A stretch of DNA of 64,000 bases. Source: Rhizobacter sp. SG703. GTDB lineage: Bacteria > Pseudomonadota > Gammaproteobacteria > Burkholderiales > Burkholderiaceae_C. Positions 10,555 through 21,298 of the stretch are shown piece by piece. The stretch's first letter is position 1. Every line of letters begins with the position of its first letter. The notes beneath the pieces are model-generated. The model was not told the origin of the DNA, searched no databases, and worked only from the letters and a program-made list of their open reading frames with translations. The stretch spans positions 1 through 64,000 of the forward strand of contig NZ_JAAZQK010000001.1 in assembly GCF_012275445.1 (NCBI RefSeq), in the 5' to 3' direction. The position numbers and the translations under genes were made by a program.

Positions 10555-10920
10555 ATGCGACACAAAAGAGCCATTCCGAACCGCGGTTTCCGCATCGCCG
10601 ACCAGATCCAGCGCGATCTGGCGGAGCTGATCCGCGACCTGAAGGATCCGCGCATCGGCATGGTCACGCTGCAGGCGGTCGAGGTCACGCCCGACTATGC
10701 GCACGCGAAGGTGTTCTTCTCGCTGCTGGTCGGCGACGTGAAGGAATGCGAGGAGGCCTTGAACGAGGCCGCCGGCTTCCTGCGCAACGGCTTGTTCAAG
10801 CGGCTGCAGATCCACACCGTGCCGACGCTGCATTTCTATTTCGACCGCACCACCGAGCGGGCGGCCGAATTGAGCGCGCTGATCCAGCAGGCCAATTCGA
10901 CGCAGGCCAAGGACGACTGA
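10555..10920 (+). CDS. rbfA: 30S ribosome-binding factor RbfA
   Basis: 121 residues, near the typical 120-135. Cold-shock-associated factor that binds the 30S subunit during 16S rRNA 5'-end maturation. The single KH-like domain shows RVADQIQ-like [14 protein letters not shown], the [17 protein letters not shown] segment and the C-terminal [15 protein letters not shown]. The ATG was chosen over a TTG two codons upstream because GGAG is 8 nt before the ATG but only 2 nt before the TTG. truB starts 4 nt after its stop. Confidence 0.94.
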   Translation: MRHKRAIPNRGFRIADQIQRDLAELIRDLKDPRIGMVTLQAVEVTPDYAHAKVFFSLLVGDVKECEEALNEAAGFLRNGLFKRLQIHTVPTLHFYFDRTTERAAELSALIQQANSTQAKDD

Positions 10921-10924
10921 TCCG

Positions 10925-11884
10925 GTGAACGCACAACGCCCGCGCATTCCGCGGCGCGCCGTCCACGGCGTGCTGTTGCTCGACAAGCCGCTCGGCCTGT
11001 CGAGCAACGACGCGTTGCAGAAAGCCAAGCGCCTGTACCGCGCCGAGAAGGCCGGCCACACCGGCACGCTGGACCCGCTGGCCACCGGGCTGCTGCCGCT
11101 GTGCTTCGGCGCGGCCACCAAGTTCTCGCAGGTCAGCCTGGACGCCGACAAGACCTACCGCGCCACGCTGCAGCTGGGCACCACGACCACCACGGCCGAT
11201 GCCGAGGGCGAGGTGCTGCAGCGGCGCGAGGTGGACGTGACGCGCGCGCAACTGCAGGCCGCGATCGAGCGCTTCACCGGCCCGATCCGCCAGGTGCCGC
11301 CGATGCATTCGGCGCTGAAGCACGAAGGCCGCGCGCTGTACGACTACGCGCGCGCCGGCATCGAGATCGAGCGCGAGGCGCGCGAGGTGACGATTCATCG
11401 CATTGCCATCGTTGATGACCACCATGCGGACGAGACTGCCGGTGAAAACAACCGCTGGACGCTCGACGTGCGCTGCTCGAAGGGCACCTACATCCGCACG
11501 CTGGCCGAAGACATCGGCGAAGCGCTCGGCTGCGGCGCCCACCTGGCTGCGCTGCGCCGCACCGAGACCGGTGGCCTGACGCTCGGCCAGGCGCTCACGC
11601 TGGAGCAACTGGCCGGCATGGACGAAGCACAGCGCGAAGCCGCGTTGCTCGATGCCGATGCGCTGCTGGCCGACTGGCCGGTGGTGCGCCTCGGCGACGA
11701 AGACGCCGGCCGATTCCTGAGCGGCCTGCGCCGCCGCCTGCCGCTGGCAGATGCGGAGCAGGTCCGCGTGTACGGCCCCGACCCCCGTGCGTTCCTCGGC
11801 AGCGGCCGGGTGAATGCCGGAGAACTGATTTCGACGAGGCTCTTGAGCCCGGTGGAGGTGCAAGGCCTCCTGAAGACACCTTGA
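10925..11884 (+). CDS. truB: tRNA pseudouridine(55) synthase TruB
   Basis: 319 residues. Converts U55 of tRNA to pseudouridine. The catalytic Asp is residue 50 in [23 protein letters not shown] near the start and the [17 protein letters not shown] motif are also present. The start is GTG, 4 nt after the rbfA stop, indicating coupling. The C-terminal ~70 residues form the PUA-like part and are less conserved. Confidence 0.95.
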   Translation: MNAQRPRIPRRAVHGVLLLDKPLGLSSNDALQKAKRLYRAEKAGHTGTLDPLATGLLPLCFGAATKFSQVSLDADKTYRATLQLGTTTTTADAEGEVLQRREVDVTRAQLQAAIERFTGPIRQVPPMHSALKHEGRALYDYARAGIEIEREAREVTIHRIAIVDDHHADETAGENNRWTLDVRCSKGTYIRTLAEDIGEALGCGAHLAALRRTETGGLTLGQALTLEQLAGMDEAQREAALLDADALLADWPVVRLGDEDAGRFLSGLRRRLPLADAEQVRVYGPDPRAFLGSGRVNAGELISTRLLSPVEVQGLLKTP

Positions 11885-11900
11885 ACGCAGAGAGCACGTC

Positions 11901-13715
<1,815 letters not shown>

Positions 13716-13716
13716 C

Positions 13717-14583
13717 ATGACCCACGGGCGGGCGGTGGCGGGCATGCTGCTCGTCACGCTGATGTGGAGCATCGCCGGCGTGGTGACGCGCCAGCTCGAA
13801 TCGGCGCGCAGCTTCGAGGTGACGTTCTGGCGCAGCCTGGCCACGTTCGTGTGCCTGGGCGGCTACTACGCCTGGGCGCACGGCCGCAGCACGCTGGCGC
13901 TGCTGCGCGCAGGCGGGCGGCCGCTGTGGGTCTCGAGCGTGATGTGGAGCGTGATGTTCACCTGCTTCATGGTGGCGCTCACGCTGACCACGGTGGCCAA
14001 CGTGCTGATCACGATGGCGCTCGCGCCGCTGATCACCGCGGTGCTGGCGCGATTCACGCTCGGCCACCCGGTCGCGCGGCGCACCTGGGCCGCGATCGTG
14101 CTGGCCGGGTTGGGCATCGCCTACATGTACGGGCAGGGTGTCAGCTCGGAGCCGCAGCACGTCATCGGCACGCTGGTCGCGCTGGGCGTGCCCATCGCGA
14201 GCGCGATCAACTGGAACACGCTGCAGCGCAGCGGCACCAGCGTCGACCTGGTGCCGGCGCTGCTGCTGGGCTCGCTGATCTCGGCCATCGTCACGCTGCC
14301 GTTGTCGCTGCCGCTGCAGGCGTCGGTGCACGATGTCGGCTTGCTCGGCCTGCTGGGGCTGGTGCAACTGGCGATCCCGTGCGTGCTGGCGGTGCGGCTG
14401 GCGCGCCACCTGCCGGCGCCGGAGATGTCGCTGCTGGCGCTGCTGGAGATCGTGTTCGGCATCGCGTGGGCGTGGCTGGGCACCAGCGAGCAGCCGTCGA
14501 TGGCGGTGATCGTCGGCGGCAGCCTGGTGCTGGGCACCTTGTTCGTCAATGCATGGGTCGGGTTGCGGGAGGCACGGGCATGA
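13717..14583 (+). CDS. EamA-family (DMT superfamily) inner-membrane transporter
   Basis: 288 residues with about ten hydrophobic helices in two EamA repeats (first repeat opening LLVTLMWSIAGVVTRQL; second starting near GTLVALGVPIASAINWNTLQR). Such proteins export amino acids, nucleobases or other small metabolites; the substrate cannot be read from the sequence. It starts 1 nt after typA and its stop overlaps the next start as ATGA, so the three genes are translationally linked although functionally unrelated at first sight. Confidence 0.85.
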   Translation: MTHGRAVAGMLLVTLMWSIAGVVTRQLESARSFEVTFWRSLATFVCLGGYYAWAHGRSTLALLRAGGRPLWVSSVMWSVMFTCFMVALTLTTVANVLITMALAPLITAVLARFTLGHPVARRTWAAIVLAGLGIAYMYGQGVSSEPQHVIGTLVALGVPIASAINWNTLQRSGTSVDLVPALLLGSLISAIVTLPLSLPLQASVHDVGLLGLLGLVQLAIPCVLAVRLARHLPAPEMSLLALLEIVFGIAWAWLGTSEQPSMAVIVGGSLVLGTLFVNAWVGLREARA

Positions 14584-15692
14584 GCGCTTCGACATCCAGT
14601 TCGTCATTCGTCATCGCAGAAGTGCAGGGCGGCATCGGCCTGCTGACGCTGAACCGGCCGCAGGCGCTGAATGCGCTGTCGCTGTCGATGATCCGCGACA
14701 TCACGCGCGCGCTGCTGGCGTGGCGCGACGATGCGGCGGTGCAGGCCGTCGTGGTGCGCGGTGCCACGCTGGAGGGCAAGGGCGTGGCCTTCTGCGCCGG
14801 CGGCGACATCCGCTTCTTCCACCAGGCGGCGCTGGCCGGCAACCCGGAACTGGAAGATTTCTTCACCGAGGAATACGCGCTCAACCACCTGATCCACACC
14901 TATCCGAAGCCCTATGTCGCGCTGATGGACGGCATTGTGATGGGCGGCGGCATGGGCATCTCGCAAGGCGCCTCGCTGCGCGTGGTGACCGAGCGCACGA
15001 AGATGGCGATGCCGGAGACGCACATCGGGCTGTTCCCTGACGTCGGCGGTGGTTGGTTCCTCGCGCGCTGCCCGGGGCGGCTCGGTGAGTACCTGGCGCT
15101 GACGGGGCAGATCCTCGGCGCGGGCGATGCGATCGCGTGCGGGTTGGCGGATGTGTGCGTGGCAAGCGGCGAGTTGCCGGCGCTGGTCGAGGCCTTGGTC
15201 GACCAGCCGCACGAGAACGCTGCGCAACTGCAGGCCGCAGTGCGCGCGCGGGCGGTGGCGCCGGCGGCCACGAGCGTTCTCGATCGTGCGGCCATCGACC
15301 GGCACTTTGCGGCCGAGTCGTTGATCGGCATCGTCGAATCGCTGAAGGGTGATTCGAGCGAGTGGGCCCAGGCCACGCTCGCGACGCTGGGCAAACGCTC
15401 GCCGCTGATGATGGCGGTGACGCTGGAGCAAGTGCGGCGTGCCCGCACGATGACGCTGGCCGACGACCTGCGCATGGAGCGCGATCTGGTGCGCCGCTGC
15501 TTCCAGCTGCGCCCGGGCGCGGCGAGCGAGACCGTCGAAGGCATCCGCGCACTGGCGGTCGACAAGGACCACAACCCGCGCTGGAACCCGGCGCGCATCG
15601 ACGACGTGACGCCGGCGATGGTGGCGGCGTTCTTCGAGAGCCCGTGGCCGGGGTTTGCGCATCCGTTGGCTGGACTGAATCGGGCAGCATAG
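14580..15692 (+). CDS. Enoyl-CoA hydratase/isomerase-family protein, probable 3-hydroxyisobutyryl-CoA hydrolase
   Basis: 370 residues, longer than simple enoyl-CoA hydratases (~260) and matching the HIBYL-CoA hydrolase subgroup of the crotonase fold. Oxyanion-hole segments FCAGGDIRFF and GIVMGGGMGISQGAS are present, followed by MPETHIGLFPDVGGGWFL, the subgroup motif. This subgroup cleaves 3-hydroxyisobutyryl-CoA in valine degradation; no other valine-catabolism gene is nearby, so the precise substrate is inferred. It begins inside the stop of the transporter gene (ATGA). Confidence 0.82.
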   Translation: MSASTSSSSFVIAEVQGGIGLLTLNRPQALNALSLSMIRDITRALLAWRDDAAVQAVVVRGATLEGKGVAFCAGGDIRFFHQAALAGNPELEDFFTEEYALNHLIHTYPKPYVALMDGIVMGGGMGISQGASLRVVTERTKMAMPETHIGLFPDVGGGWFLARCPGRLGEYLALTGQILGAGDAIACGLADVCVASGELPALVEALVDQPHENAAQLQAAVRARAVAPAATSVLDRAAIDRHFAAESLIGIVESLKGDSSEWAQATLATLGKRSPLMMAVTLEQVRRARTMTLADDLRMERDLVRRCFQLRPGAASETVEGIRALAVDKDHNPRWNPARIDDVTPAMVAAFFESPWPGFAHPLAGLNRAA

Positions 15693-15788
15693 CCCCAAGC
15701 TGTTTGTAGAAGAGCGGAACCCTCGGTTGGGCTGCGTTGCTCAGGGTGGCACAAGCTGCTGTTGAGCAGCGCCAAACGAGGAATTCCC

Positions 15789-16735
15789 ATGACCAAGGTC
15801 CGCTCGCTGAGCTACAACATCGACACCAACATTGCGCGTACGGAAGAGGGCTACGCGCGGGAGACCCATCCCGCATGGCGCGCCAATGCGCGCGCTCCCG
15901 AGGTCGTCGAAGCGCTCGACGCGGTCCTGGTGGCGAAGCGACCGGACGTGGTCAACATTCAGGAATGTCGCCAGTTCGAGACCAAGTTTGGCGACGCCGT
16001 GGATTCGCTCACACCGCTTCTCGATCAGTTCAAGTTGCGAGGATACGAAGCACTCGTGAACAACTACAACGAGGCAGGCGGCGACAAGGCGTTCAAGTTC
16101 ATCACGGCATACGACCCGCAAAAGCTGACGCTAGAAGGCAGCTACATGCGCTATTTCACCCGAACGCCGAGTCAACCAACTGTTCGCCCCGACACGAGCG
16201 GTATGTCGCCTGAAGAGGCCAAAGCCGTGGCCGATCAGATCAAGGATCACAACTTCGGATCCGAGTGGGAACGGGGGGTGCAGGTCACGAAGTTCAAGCA
16301 TCGCGATGAGGACGAACCGTTCTATTCAATCAACGTTCACCTTGACCTCCCTGAGCAGCATCGACTATGGGAGAGGTTGTCGCTTCACTGGCATCCGAAC
16401 AGCACCGGCAAGAGGCCAATGACGCGCTATCGAAAGCTTCACATCCCTTCAATCCACACGCGTTCCTTGCGTCATTGCAGCCTGAATGCCGTAAGGCAAT
16501 GATCAGTGTCTTGTTCCAGCGTTGCCCCGCATTGGGCGGCACCTTGGATCGGGTATTTCAGCGAGGATTCGAGAGGACGAAATGCAAGCTTCTGCCGGCG
16601 GCGTGCCACGACACGTCCGGCATCACCTCGTTCAACAACGAAGACCAGGTGAAAAAGTACATCAACGATCACGACAGCGAACCGGCGTTTGCATCGGATC
16701 ACCAACCAATCCTGACTTCCTACGCATGGGGGTGA
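15789..16735 (+). pseudogene. Endonuclease/exonuclease/phosphatase (EEP)-family protein, frameshifted
   Basis: The first frame begins MTKVRSLSYNIDTN with GAGG 8 nt upstream, carries the EEP metal-binding motif VVNIQECRQF and continues through YSINVHLDLPEQHR. It then turns into low-complexity sequence and stops near 16502. From about 16367 another frame (EVVASLASEQHRQEA...) carries the rest of the domain, ending in ASDHQPILTSYAWG, the EEP family SDH catalytic motif. Joined at about 16367-16372 the product would be ~315 residues. The coding sequence looks distinctly less GC-rich than its neighbours, suggesting transfer. A true mutation or an assembly error would look the same. Confidence 0.7.
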
Positions 16736-16753
16736 TCCCCTCCATCGGATGGG

Positions 16754-16799
16754 TGCTAGGGCTTCTCCGAGGGGCCAGGTTCGACGGCCCGCCCTAGCA
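16754..16799. terminator. Long imperfect hairpin after the EEP gene
   Basis: Arms TGCTAGGGC and GCCCTAGCA are perfect 9-bp inverted repeats separated by 28 nt, within which GGGCC / GGCCC forms an inner stem. It lies between the EEP gene and the WS/DGAT gene. There is no T-run, so a factor-dependent terminator or a former element end are both possible. Confidence 0.4.
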
Positions 16800-16826
16800 T
16801 CAGCCTCATTCCCCAGGGAGAGGCCC

Positions 16827-18377
16827 ATGAAGCAGCTGTCCGGTCTGGACGCGTCCTTCCTCTACATGGAGACGCCCGAGATGCCGATGCACGTCGGCGC
16901 GCTGCACCTGTTCGAGCTGCCGGCCAGCTACAAGGGCAGCTTCGTCGCCGACGTGCGGCGCCACATCGGTTCGCGCCTGCCGCTGGCGAAGGTGCTGTGC
17001 CGCAAGCTCGCGTGGATGCCGTTCAACCTGGCCAACCCGGTGTGGGTCGATGCCCAGCCCGATCTTGCGCAGCACATCGTCGGCATCAAGCTGCCCCGCG
17101 GCAGCGGCCTCGCCGAACTCGATGAACAGGTCAGCCGCCTGCACCCCGTGCTGCTCGACCGCGAACGCCCGCTGTGGAAGTTCCACGTCTTCGAAGGGCT
17201 CGCGTCGGGGCCGGACAAGGAGAAGCGCGTCGCCCTCTACACGCAGCTGCACCACGCCGCCGTCGACGGCCAGGCCGCGATCGCGCTGGCCCAGGCCATC
17301 CTCGATGTGCAGGCCACGCCGCGCAACATCGACCACGAGGCGCGCCCCGCGAAGAAGCTCGACATCGGCCTCGCCAGCCTGCTGAGTGGCGTGCTCGCGA
17401 ACCAGCTGCAGCAGTACGGCAAGCTCGTGAAGGCCTTGCCATCGACGGTGGGGGCCCTGTCGCAGATGGCGGAGAAGGGCGCCCGCAGCGTCGCCGGCCG
17501 TGCCGTGGCCCAGGTGCGCGGCGGCACCGCCGAAGCGTCGATCGGCCTCGCCCCGCGCACCCGGCTCAACGCCTCGGTGACCGCCGGCCGAGCCTTCGCC
17601 GGCGTCAGCCTGCCGATCGCGCAGGTCAAGGCGCTGCGCCGCGCGCACGACGCGACGCTGAACGACGTCGTGCTGATGCTGTGCGGCGGCGCACTGCGGC
17701 GGCACTTCCTGCAGCACGGCCCGCTGCCGCGCAAGTCGATGGTGGCGGCGGTGCCGGTGTCGACCCGCGCGGCCGGCGACACCACCGCGAACAACCAGGC
17801 CTCGATGACGGTCGTCAACCTCGGCACCCACATCGCCGACCCGATGGAGCGTCTGCGCTACGTGCAGGCCGCCAGCGCGGCGATGAAATCCACGCTCGGC
17901 AGCGTCAAGAGCCTGATGCCGAGCGACTTTCCGTCGCTCGGCGTGCCGTGGCTGATGAGCACCGTCACGTCGCTGTACGGCAAGGCGAGGGTGGCCGACC
18001 GCATCCCGCCGATCGCCAACGTCGTGATCTCGAACGTGCCCGGGCCGGCGTTTCCGCTCTACATGGCCGGCGCGAAGATGCTGACCAACTACCCGGCCTC
18101 GATCGTCGTGCATGGCATCGCACTCAACATCACGGTGCAGAGCTATGACGAATCGCTGGACTTCGGGCTGATGGCCTGCGCGAAGGCGATGCCCGAGGTG
18201 GCCGAACTGGCGGACCACCTGCAGGCCTCGCTGGCCGAGTTGCTGGCGTTGCCGGCCACCGCCAAGCCGGTCGCGCCTGTCGCGAAGGTGACACCGTCGT
18301 CTGCTGCCAAGCGCCGCACCAGGCCCCATGCCGAGCCTAGGGCGAAGGCTCCAGCCAAACTCGCGGCTGCTCGCTGA
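16827..18377 (+). CDS. Wax ester synthase / acyl-CoA:diacylglycerol acyltransferase (WS/DGAT)
   Basis: 516 residues. Transfers acyl groups from acyl-CoA to fatty alcohols or diacylglycerol, making storage wax esters or triacylglycerol. The catalytic HHxxxDG motif is HHAAVDG at 142-148; the start MKQLSGLDASFLYMETP and the late segment NVVISNVPGP are family hallmarks. The last ~50 residues are an Ala/Lys/Pro-rich tail outside the domain. GGGAGAGG precedes the ATG. Two alpha/beta hydrolase genes follow on the same strand, which suggests a small neutral-lipid module. Confidence 0.88.
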   Translation: MKQLSGLDASFLYMETPEMPMHVGALHLFELPASYKGSFVADVRRHIGSRLPLAKVLCRKLAWMPFNLANPVWVDAQPDLAQHIVGIKLPRGSGLAELDEQVSRLHPVLLDRERPLWKFHVFEGLASGPDKEKRVALYTQLHHAAVDGQAAIALAQAILDVQATPRNIDHEARPAKKLDIGLASLLSGVLANQLQQYGKLVKALPSTVGALSQMAEKGARSVAGRAVAQVRGGTAEASIGLAPRTRLNASVTAGRAFAGVSLPIAQVKALRRAHDATLNDVVLMLCGGALRRHFLQHGPLPRKSMVAAVPVSTRAAGDTTANNQASMTVVNLGTHIADPMERLRYVQAASAAMKSTLGSVKSLMPSDFPSLGVPWLMSTVTSLYGKARVADRIPPIANVVISNVPGPAFPLYMAGAKMLTNYPASIVVHGIALNITVQSYDESLDFGLMACAKAMPEVAELADHLQASLAELLALPATAKPVAPVAKVTPSSAAKRRTRPHAEPRAKAPAKLAAAR

Positions 18378-18429
18378 TTGCCCACTAAGATGCAGGTGTG
18401 TTCACGACGGCCCGACGAGGCCCTCCACC

Positions 18430-19239
18430 ATGCCCCGTGACGGCGCGCAGCAGTTTCCCGGTGACGACCTGAAAGCCCCCAACGCCTTGCTCCTGATGCT
18501 GGAAGGGCGTGCGCCGTGGGAGCTCGCGGCGATGCTCGCATCGACGCCGGTGCTGAACCGCGCGCTCGACAAGCTGCCGCCCGGCGACGGCCACCCGGTG
18601 CTGGTGTTCCCCGGCCTCGCCGCCGCCGATTTCACGACCGTGCCGCTGCGCAATTTCCTGCGCGACCGCGGCTATGTGCCGTACCCGTGGGAGCAGGGCT
18701 TCAACTTCGGCCCGCGCGACGGCGTGCTGCAACGCTGCGTCGAGACCGTCGACGGCCTGCACCAGCGCCACCGGAAGCCGGTCAGCCTGATCGGCTGGAG
18801 CCTGGGCGGCGTCTACGCGCGCGAGGTCGCGAAGGAGCGCCCGCACCAGACCCGCTGCGTGATCACGCTCGGCACGCCGTTCACCGGCCACCCGCGCGCG
18901 ACCAACGCCTGGCGCCTCTACGAATGGGTCAGCGGCCAGAGCGTGCACGACCCGGCGCTGCTGGAGCAGGTGCGCCGGCCGCCGCCGGTGCCGACCACGT
19001 CGATCTACTCGCGCACCGATGGCGTCGTCGCGTGGCAGTGCAGCATCAACGACGAATCTCCGCTGGCCGAGAACATCGAGGTGCATGCGAGCCACATCGG
19101 CATGGGCATGAACCCGCTGGCGCTCTATGCCATCGCCGACCGGCTCGCGCAGGACCCGGCGCACTGGCACCGCTTTGCGACCGGCGGCGTGCGCAAGTGG
19201 TTTTTCAAGGGCGGGTTCTTGAAGACCGCCGGCGCATGA
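18430..19239 (+). CDS. Alpha/beta hydrolase (lipase/esterase-like)
   Basis: 269 residues. The nucleophile elbow GWSLGG places the likely catalytic Ser at about residue 124; HPVLVFPGLAAADF forms the first strands of the fold and a late His in EVHASHIGMG can complete the triad. The ATG has GAGG upstream; an earlier in-frame ATG would run back into the preceding gene. No signal peptide. Found 52 nt after a WS/DGAT gene and overlapping the next hydrolase as ATGA, it may act on neutral lipids, but its substrate is not readable. Confidence 0.8.
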   Translation: MPRDGAQQFPGDDLKAPNALLLMLEGRAPWELAAMLASTPVLNRALDKLPPGDGHPVLVFPGLAAADFTTVPLRNFLRDRGYVPYPWEQGFNFGPRDGVLQRCVETVDGLHQRHRKPVSLIGWSLGGVYAREVAKERPHQTRCVITLGTPFTGHPRATNAWRLYEWVSGQSVHDPALLEQVRRPPPVPTTSIYSRTDGVVAWQCSINDESPLAENIEVHASHIGMGMNPLALYAIADRLAQDPAHWHRFATGGVRKWFFKGGFLKTAGA

Positions 19240-20120
19240 AGCTCTCGGCCAACGGCATTTCGCTCGAGGTCGAGGACCACGGCTCGCCCACCGGCGAGCC
19301 GCTGCTGCTGGTGATGGGCCTGGGCATGCAGCTCACCGCCTGGCCCGACGAGCTGGTGGACATGCTGGTGGCGCGCGGCTTCCGGGTGATCCGCTTCGAC
19401 AACCGCGATGTCGGCCTGAGCCAGGGCTTCGACCAGCTGGGCGTGCCGAACGTGGCGGTGGCGGCGATGAAGTTCGCCTTCCACTTGCCGATCCGCCCGC
19501 CGTACCCGCTGCGCGCGCTGGCCGACGACGCCATCGGCGTGCTCGACGCGCTGGGCATCGCGAAGGCCCATGTGTGCGGCGCGTCGATGGGCGGCATGGT
19601 GGCGCAGCTGATGGCCATCCATCATCCGCAGCGCCTGAAGAGCCTGACGCTGATGATGACCAGCACCGGCTCGCGCCGCGTGCCGATGGCCACGCCCGAG
19701 GTGCGACGCGCGCTGCTGAGCCGGCCGGAGAACCCGCGCGACCCGGCCTCGATCGCGGCGCACCTGGGTCGCTTCATGCATTTGATCGGCAGCCCCGCGT
19801 ACCGGCCCGATCCGGCGTGGATGCAGGCCAAGCTGCGCGCGGCGGTCGACCGTGCGTACCGACCCGCCGGCACCGCACGCCAACTGGTGGCGATTGCGGC
19901 CGATGGCGACCGCAGCCGGCGCCTGGCGGGCGTGACGCTGCCATGCCGCGTGATCCACGGCCAGGCCGACCCGCTGGTGCCGGTGGGTGCGGCGCACGAC
20001 CTGGCCCGCAAGATCGCCGGTGCCGAGCTCGACCTGATCGACGGCATGGGGCACGACCTGCCGATGCCCTTGCTGCCGCGTTTCGCACAAGGCATCGCGC
20101 TGGCCGCCGGGCGGGCCTGA
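19236..20120 (+). CDS. Alpha/beta hydrolase, esterase-like
   Basis: 294 residues. The nucleophile elbow GASMGG gives Ser at about residue 117; the oxyanion region is LVMGLGMQLTAW, an acid lies in HGQADPLVP and the His in GMGHDLP, a complete alpha/beta-hydrolase triad. Resembles soluble esterases of the aclacinomycin-methylesterase-like group. The start overlaps the upstream hydrolase stop (ATGA), so the two are co-translated. Exact substrate unknown. Confidence 0.82.
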   Translation: MKLSANGISLEVEDHGSPTGEPLLLVMGLGMQLTAWPDELVDMLVARGFRVIRFDNRDVGLSQGFDQLGVPNVAVAAMKFAFHLPIRPPYPLRALADDAIGVLDALGIAKAHVCGASMGGMVAQLMAIHHPQRLKSLTLMMTSTGSRRVPMATPEVRRALLSRPENPRDPASIAAHLGRFMHLIGSPAYRPDPAWMQAKLRAAVDRAYRPAGTARQLVAIAADGDRSRRLAGVTLPCRVIHGQADPLVPVGAAHDLARKIAGAELDLIDGMGHDLPMPLLPRFAQGIALAAGRA

Positions 20121-20127
20121 GCGGCCG

Positions 20128-20370
20128 TCAGCGGCTGCACGGCAGCACTGCGTCGTTGCTGGCTTCAGGCTGCGCGTCGCGTTGATCGGACACACCTTGC
20201 TGCAGCCATTCGAGCGCGGCCGCGCCGGGGTCCATTCCTTGCCAATAGGGCTCCGAGATCAGTGCCCACGCGAGGTGCTCAAGATCGCTGCGGTCGACGC
20301 GCGGCCATTGTTCGTGCAGGCGCTCGGCGCACTTCAGCGCCCAGTTTTCGGAAGTCATGTCGGGGTTCAT
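20128..20370 (-). CDS. Small conserved-looking protein behind a LexA box (SOS gene candidate)
   Basis: 80 residues, not recognised. It is hydrophilic and rich in Trp (NWALKCAERLHEQW, HLAWAL, YWQGM, ALEWLQQ), predicted mainly helical, with no signal peptide or membrane span; the last ~20 residues look disordered. A second Met at position 5 is an alternative start and neither start has a strong Shine-Dalgarno. The support for it being a gene is its position: the frame fills the gap to the convergent hydrolase and begins 46 bp downstream of a perfect palindromic LexA site. Confidence 0.6.
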   Translation of the reverse strand: MNPDMTSENWALKCAERLHEQWPRVDRSDLEHLAWALISEPYWQGMDPGAAALEWLQQGVSDQRDAQPEASNDAVLPCSR

Positions 20371-20415
20371 CGCAGTCGTTCGGCGGAGTCGAGGAGCGAT
20401 GCATCGTAGCGATGA

Positions 20416-20433
20416 ACTGTACGAACGTACAGT
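20416..20433. promoter_or_regulatory. LexA (SOS) box
   Basis: A perfect 18-bp palindrome ACTGTACGAACGTACAGT containing CTGT-N8-ACAG (20417-20432), the LexA consensus of gamma- and betaproteobacteria. On the minus strand TACGAT, a possible -10, lies just downstream, so bound LexA would cover the promoter of the 80-residue gene. No gene on the plus strand is positioned to be its target. Confidence 0.75.
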
Positions 20434-20469
20434 ATTTCCGAGTGCTGTCTGCAGCTGTCAGTTGCGTGC

Positions 20470-20477
20470 CTCAAAAC
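20470..20477. repeat. 8-bp target-site duplication, left copy
   Basis: CTCAAAAC directly abuts the left terminal inverted repeat of the IS66-derived cassette and is repeated exactly at 21746-21753 next to the right end. Eight-base duplications are characteristic of the IS66 family. Confidence 0.75.
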
Positions 20478-20533
20478 GTAAGCGCGCTTTGAGCTACGTC
20501 CTTGCTTCGCAGCCCATTGTTGGACGCGGGCAG

Positions 20534-21298
20534 TCAGGCTGGCGTCTCGGCCCGACGCCCGACGAGCACCGGCTGGAACAGAACATTGTCGAGACGCTGA
20601 ACTTCAAATAGGCCCGCTTCGCTCATTAGCTCCTGCAACCGGTCAGTGGTCACCGCGTAATAGCGACTTGTTAAGACCTGCGTCGTGCAGCGACCGTCAG
20701 GCTGTTCAGTCGTGAGGTACATGCGCAAGTCATAGCAGTCGCGATCCCACTCCCACACCTGGACGGCAAGGAAGCGCGTGCCATCACGGTCGAGGTGTAG
20801 GCCGTACGGGCGAACGTCGGGTGAGCGGCGCTCAATGGCGCCGTAGTCACGGACCGAGAGCACCAGCCAGCCGCCAGGGCGTAGGACGCGATGGGCATTG
20901 CGCAGCGCCTGCAGGATCTCAGCATCGGTCAGCAGGTGTGGCAGGCTGTTATCGCAGACGAGGACAGCGGCGCAGCTGCAGTCGGCCGTGCCTTGCAGTG
21001 TGCGAAGGTCGTCGACGCGAACGCTGGCCCGCAGGCCACGTGCATCAAGTTCTTGTCGCAGTCGGGCGACCGCGCCCGGCGAGAGGTCCGAGGCGTCTAC
21101 CGCGTAGCCCCGGGCGAGCAAGCCCAGCGCCTGCGTGCCAATACCGCAGGCTGCGTCAAGAACAGGCTCGCCCGGCTCCACGCCCCGCATGTGTAGAAGG
21201 CGCGCCAGCGCCTCGCCCTGCGTTCGCACGGCGGCATCCCAGTCGCCATAGAGCAGGTGGTAGAAGGGCGCGAGCCGGTCGTAGAAGTCGCTGCTCAT
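20534..21298 (-). CDS. Class I SAM-dependent methyltransferase (passenger of IS66-like cassette)
   Basis: 254 residues from the Met of SSDFYDRLAPFYHLLYGDW. Rossmann methyltransferase: motif I VLDAACGIGTQAL at about 46-58, acidic motif II DASDLS, motif III region LVCDNSLPHLL, then VLRPGGWLVLSV. The overall pattern resembles small-molecule N- or O-methyltransferases such as the glycine/sarcosine type, but the substrate is not evident. The reading frame is open upstream through the tnpA remnant, giving a possible 375-residue fusion; no Shine-Dalgarno is obvious before the internal ATG. It lies within the IS66-derived cassette. Confidence 0.8.
   Translation of the reverse strand: MSSDFYDRLAPFYHLLYGDWDAAVRTQGEALARLLHMRGVEPGEPVLDAACGIGTQALGLLARGYAVDASDLSPGAVARLRQELDARGLRASVRVDDLRTLQGTADCSCAAVLVCDNSLPHLLTDAEILQALRNAHRVLRPGGWLVLSVRDYGAIERRSPDVRPYGLHLDRDGTRFLAVQVWEWDRDCYDLRMYLTTEQPDGRCTTQVLTSRYYAVTTDRLQELMSEAGLFEVQRLDNVLFQPVLVGRRAETPA

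Noticed and set aside
7456-11151. Long minus-strand open frame across infB, rbfA and truB
   Set aside because: Shadow of strongly supported plus-strand genes; no domain or ribosome site.
16330-16400. Programmed ribosomal frameshift in the EEP-family gene
   Set aside because: No slippery heptamer or downstream structure at the frame junction; a simple indel explains it better.
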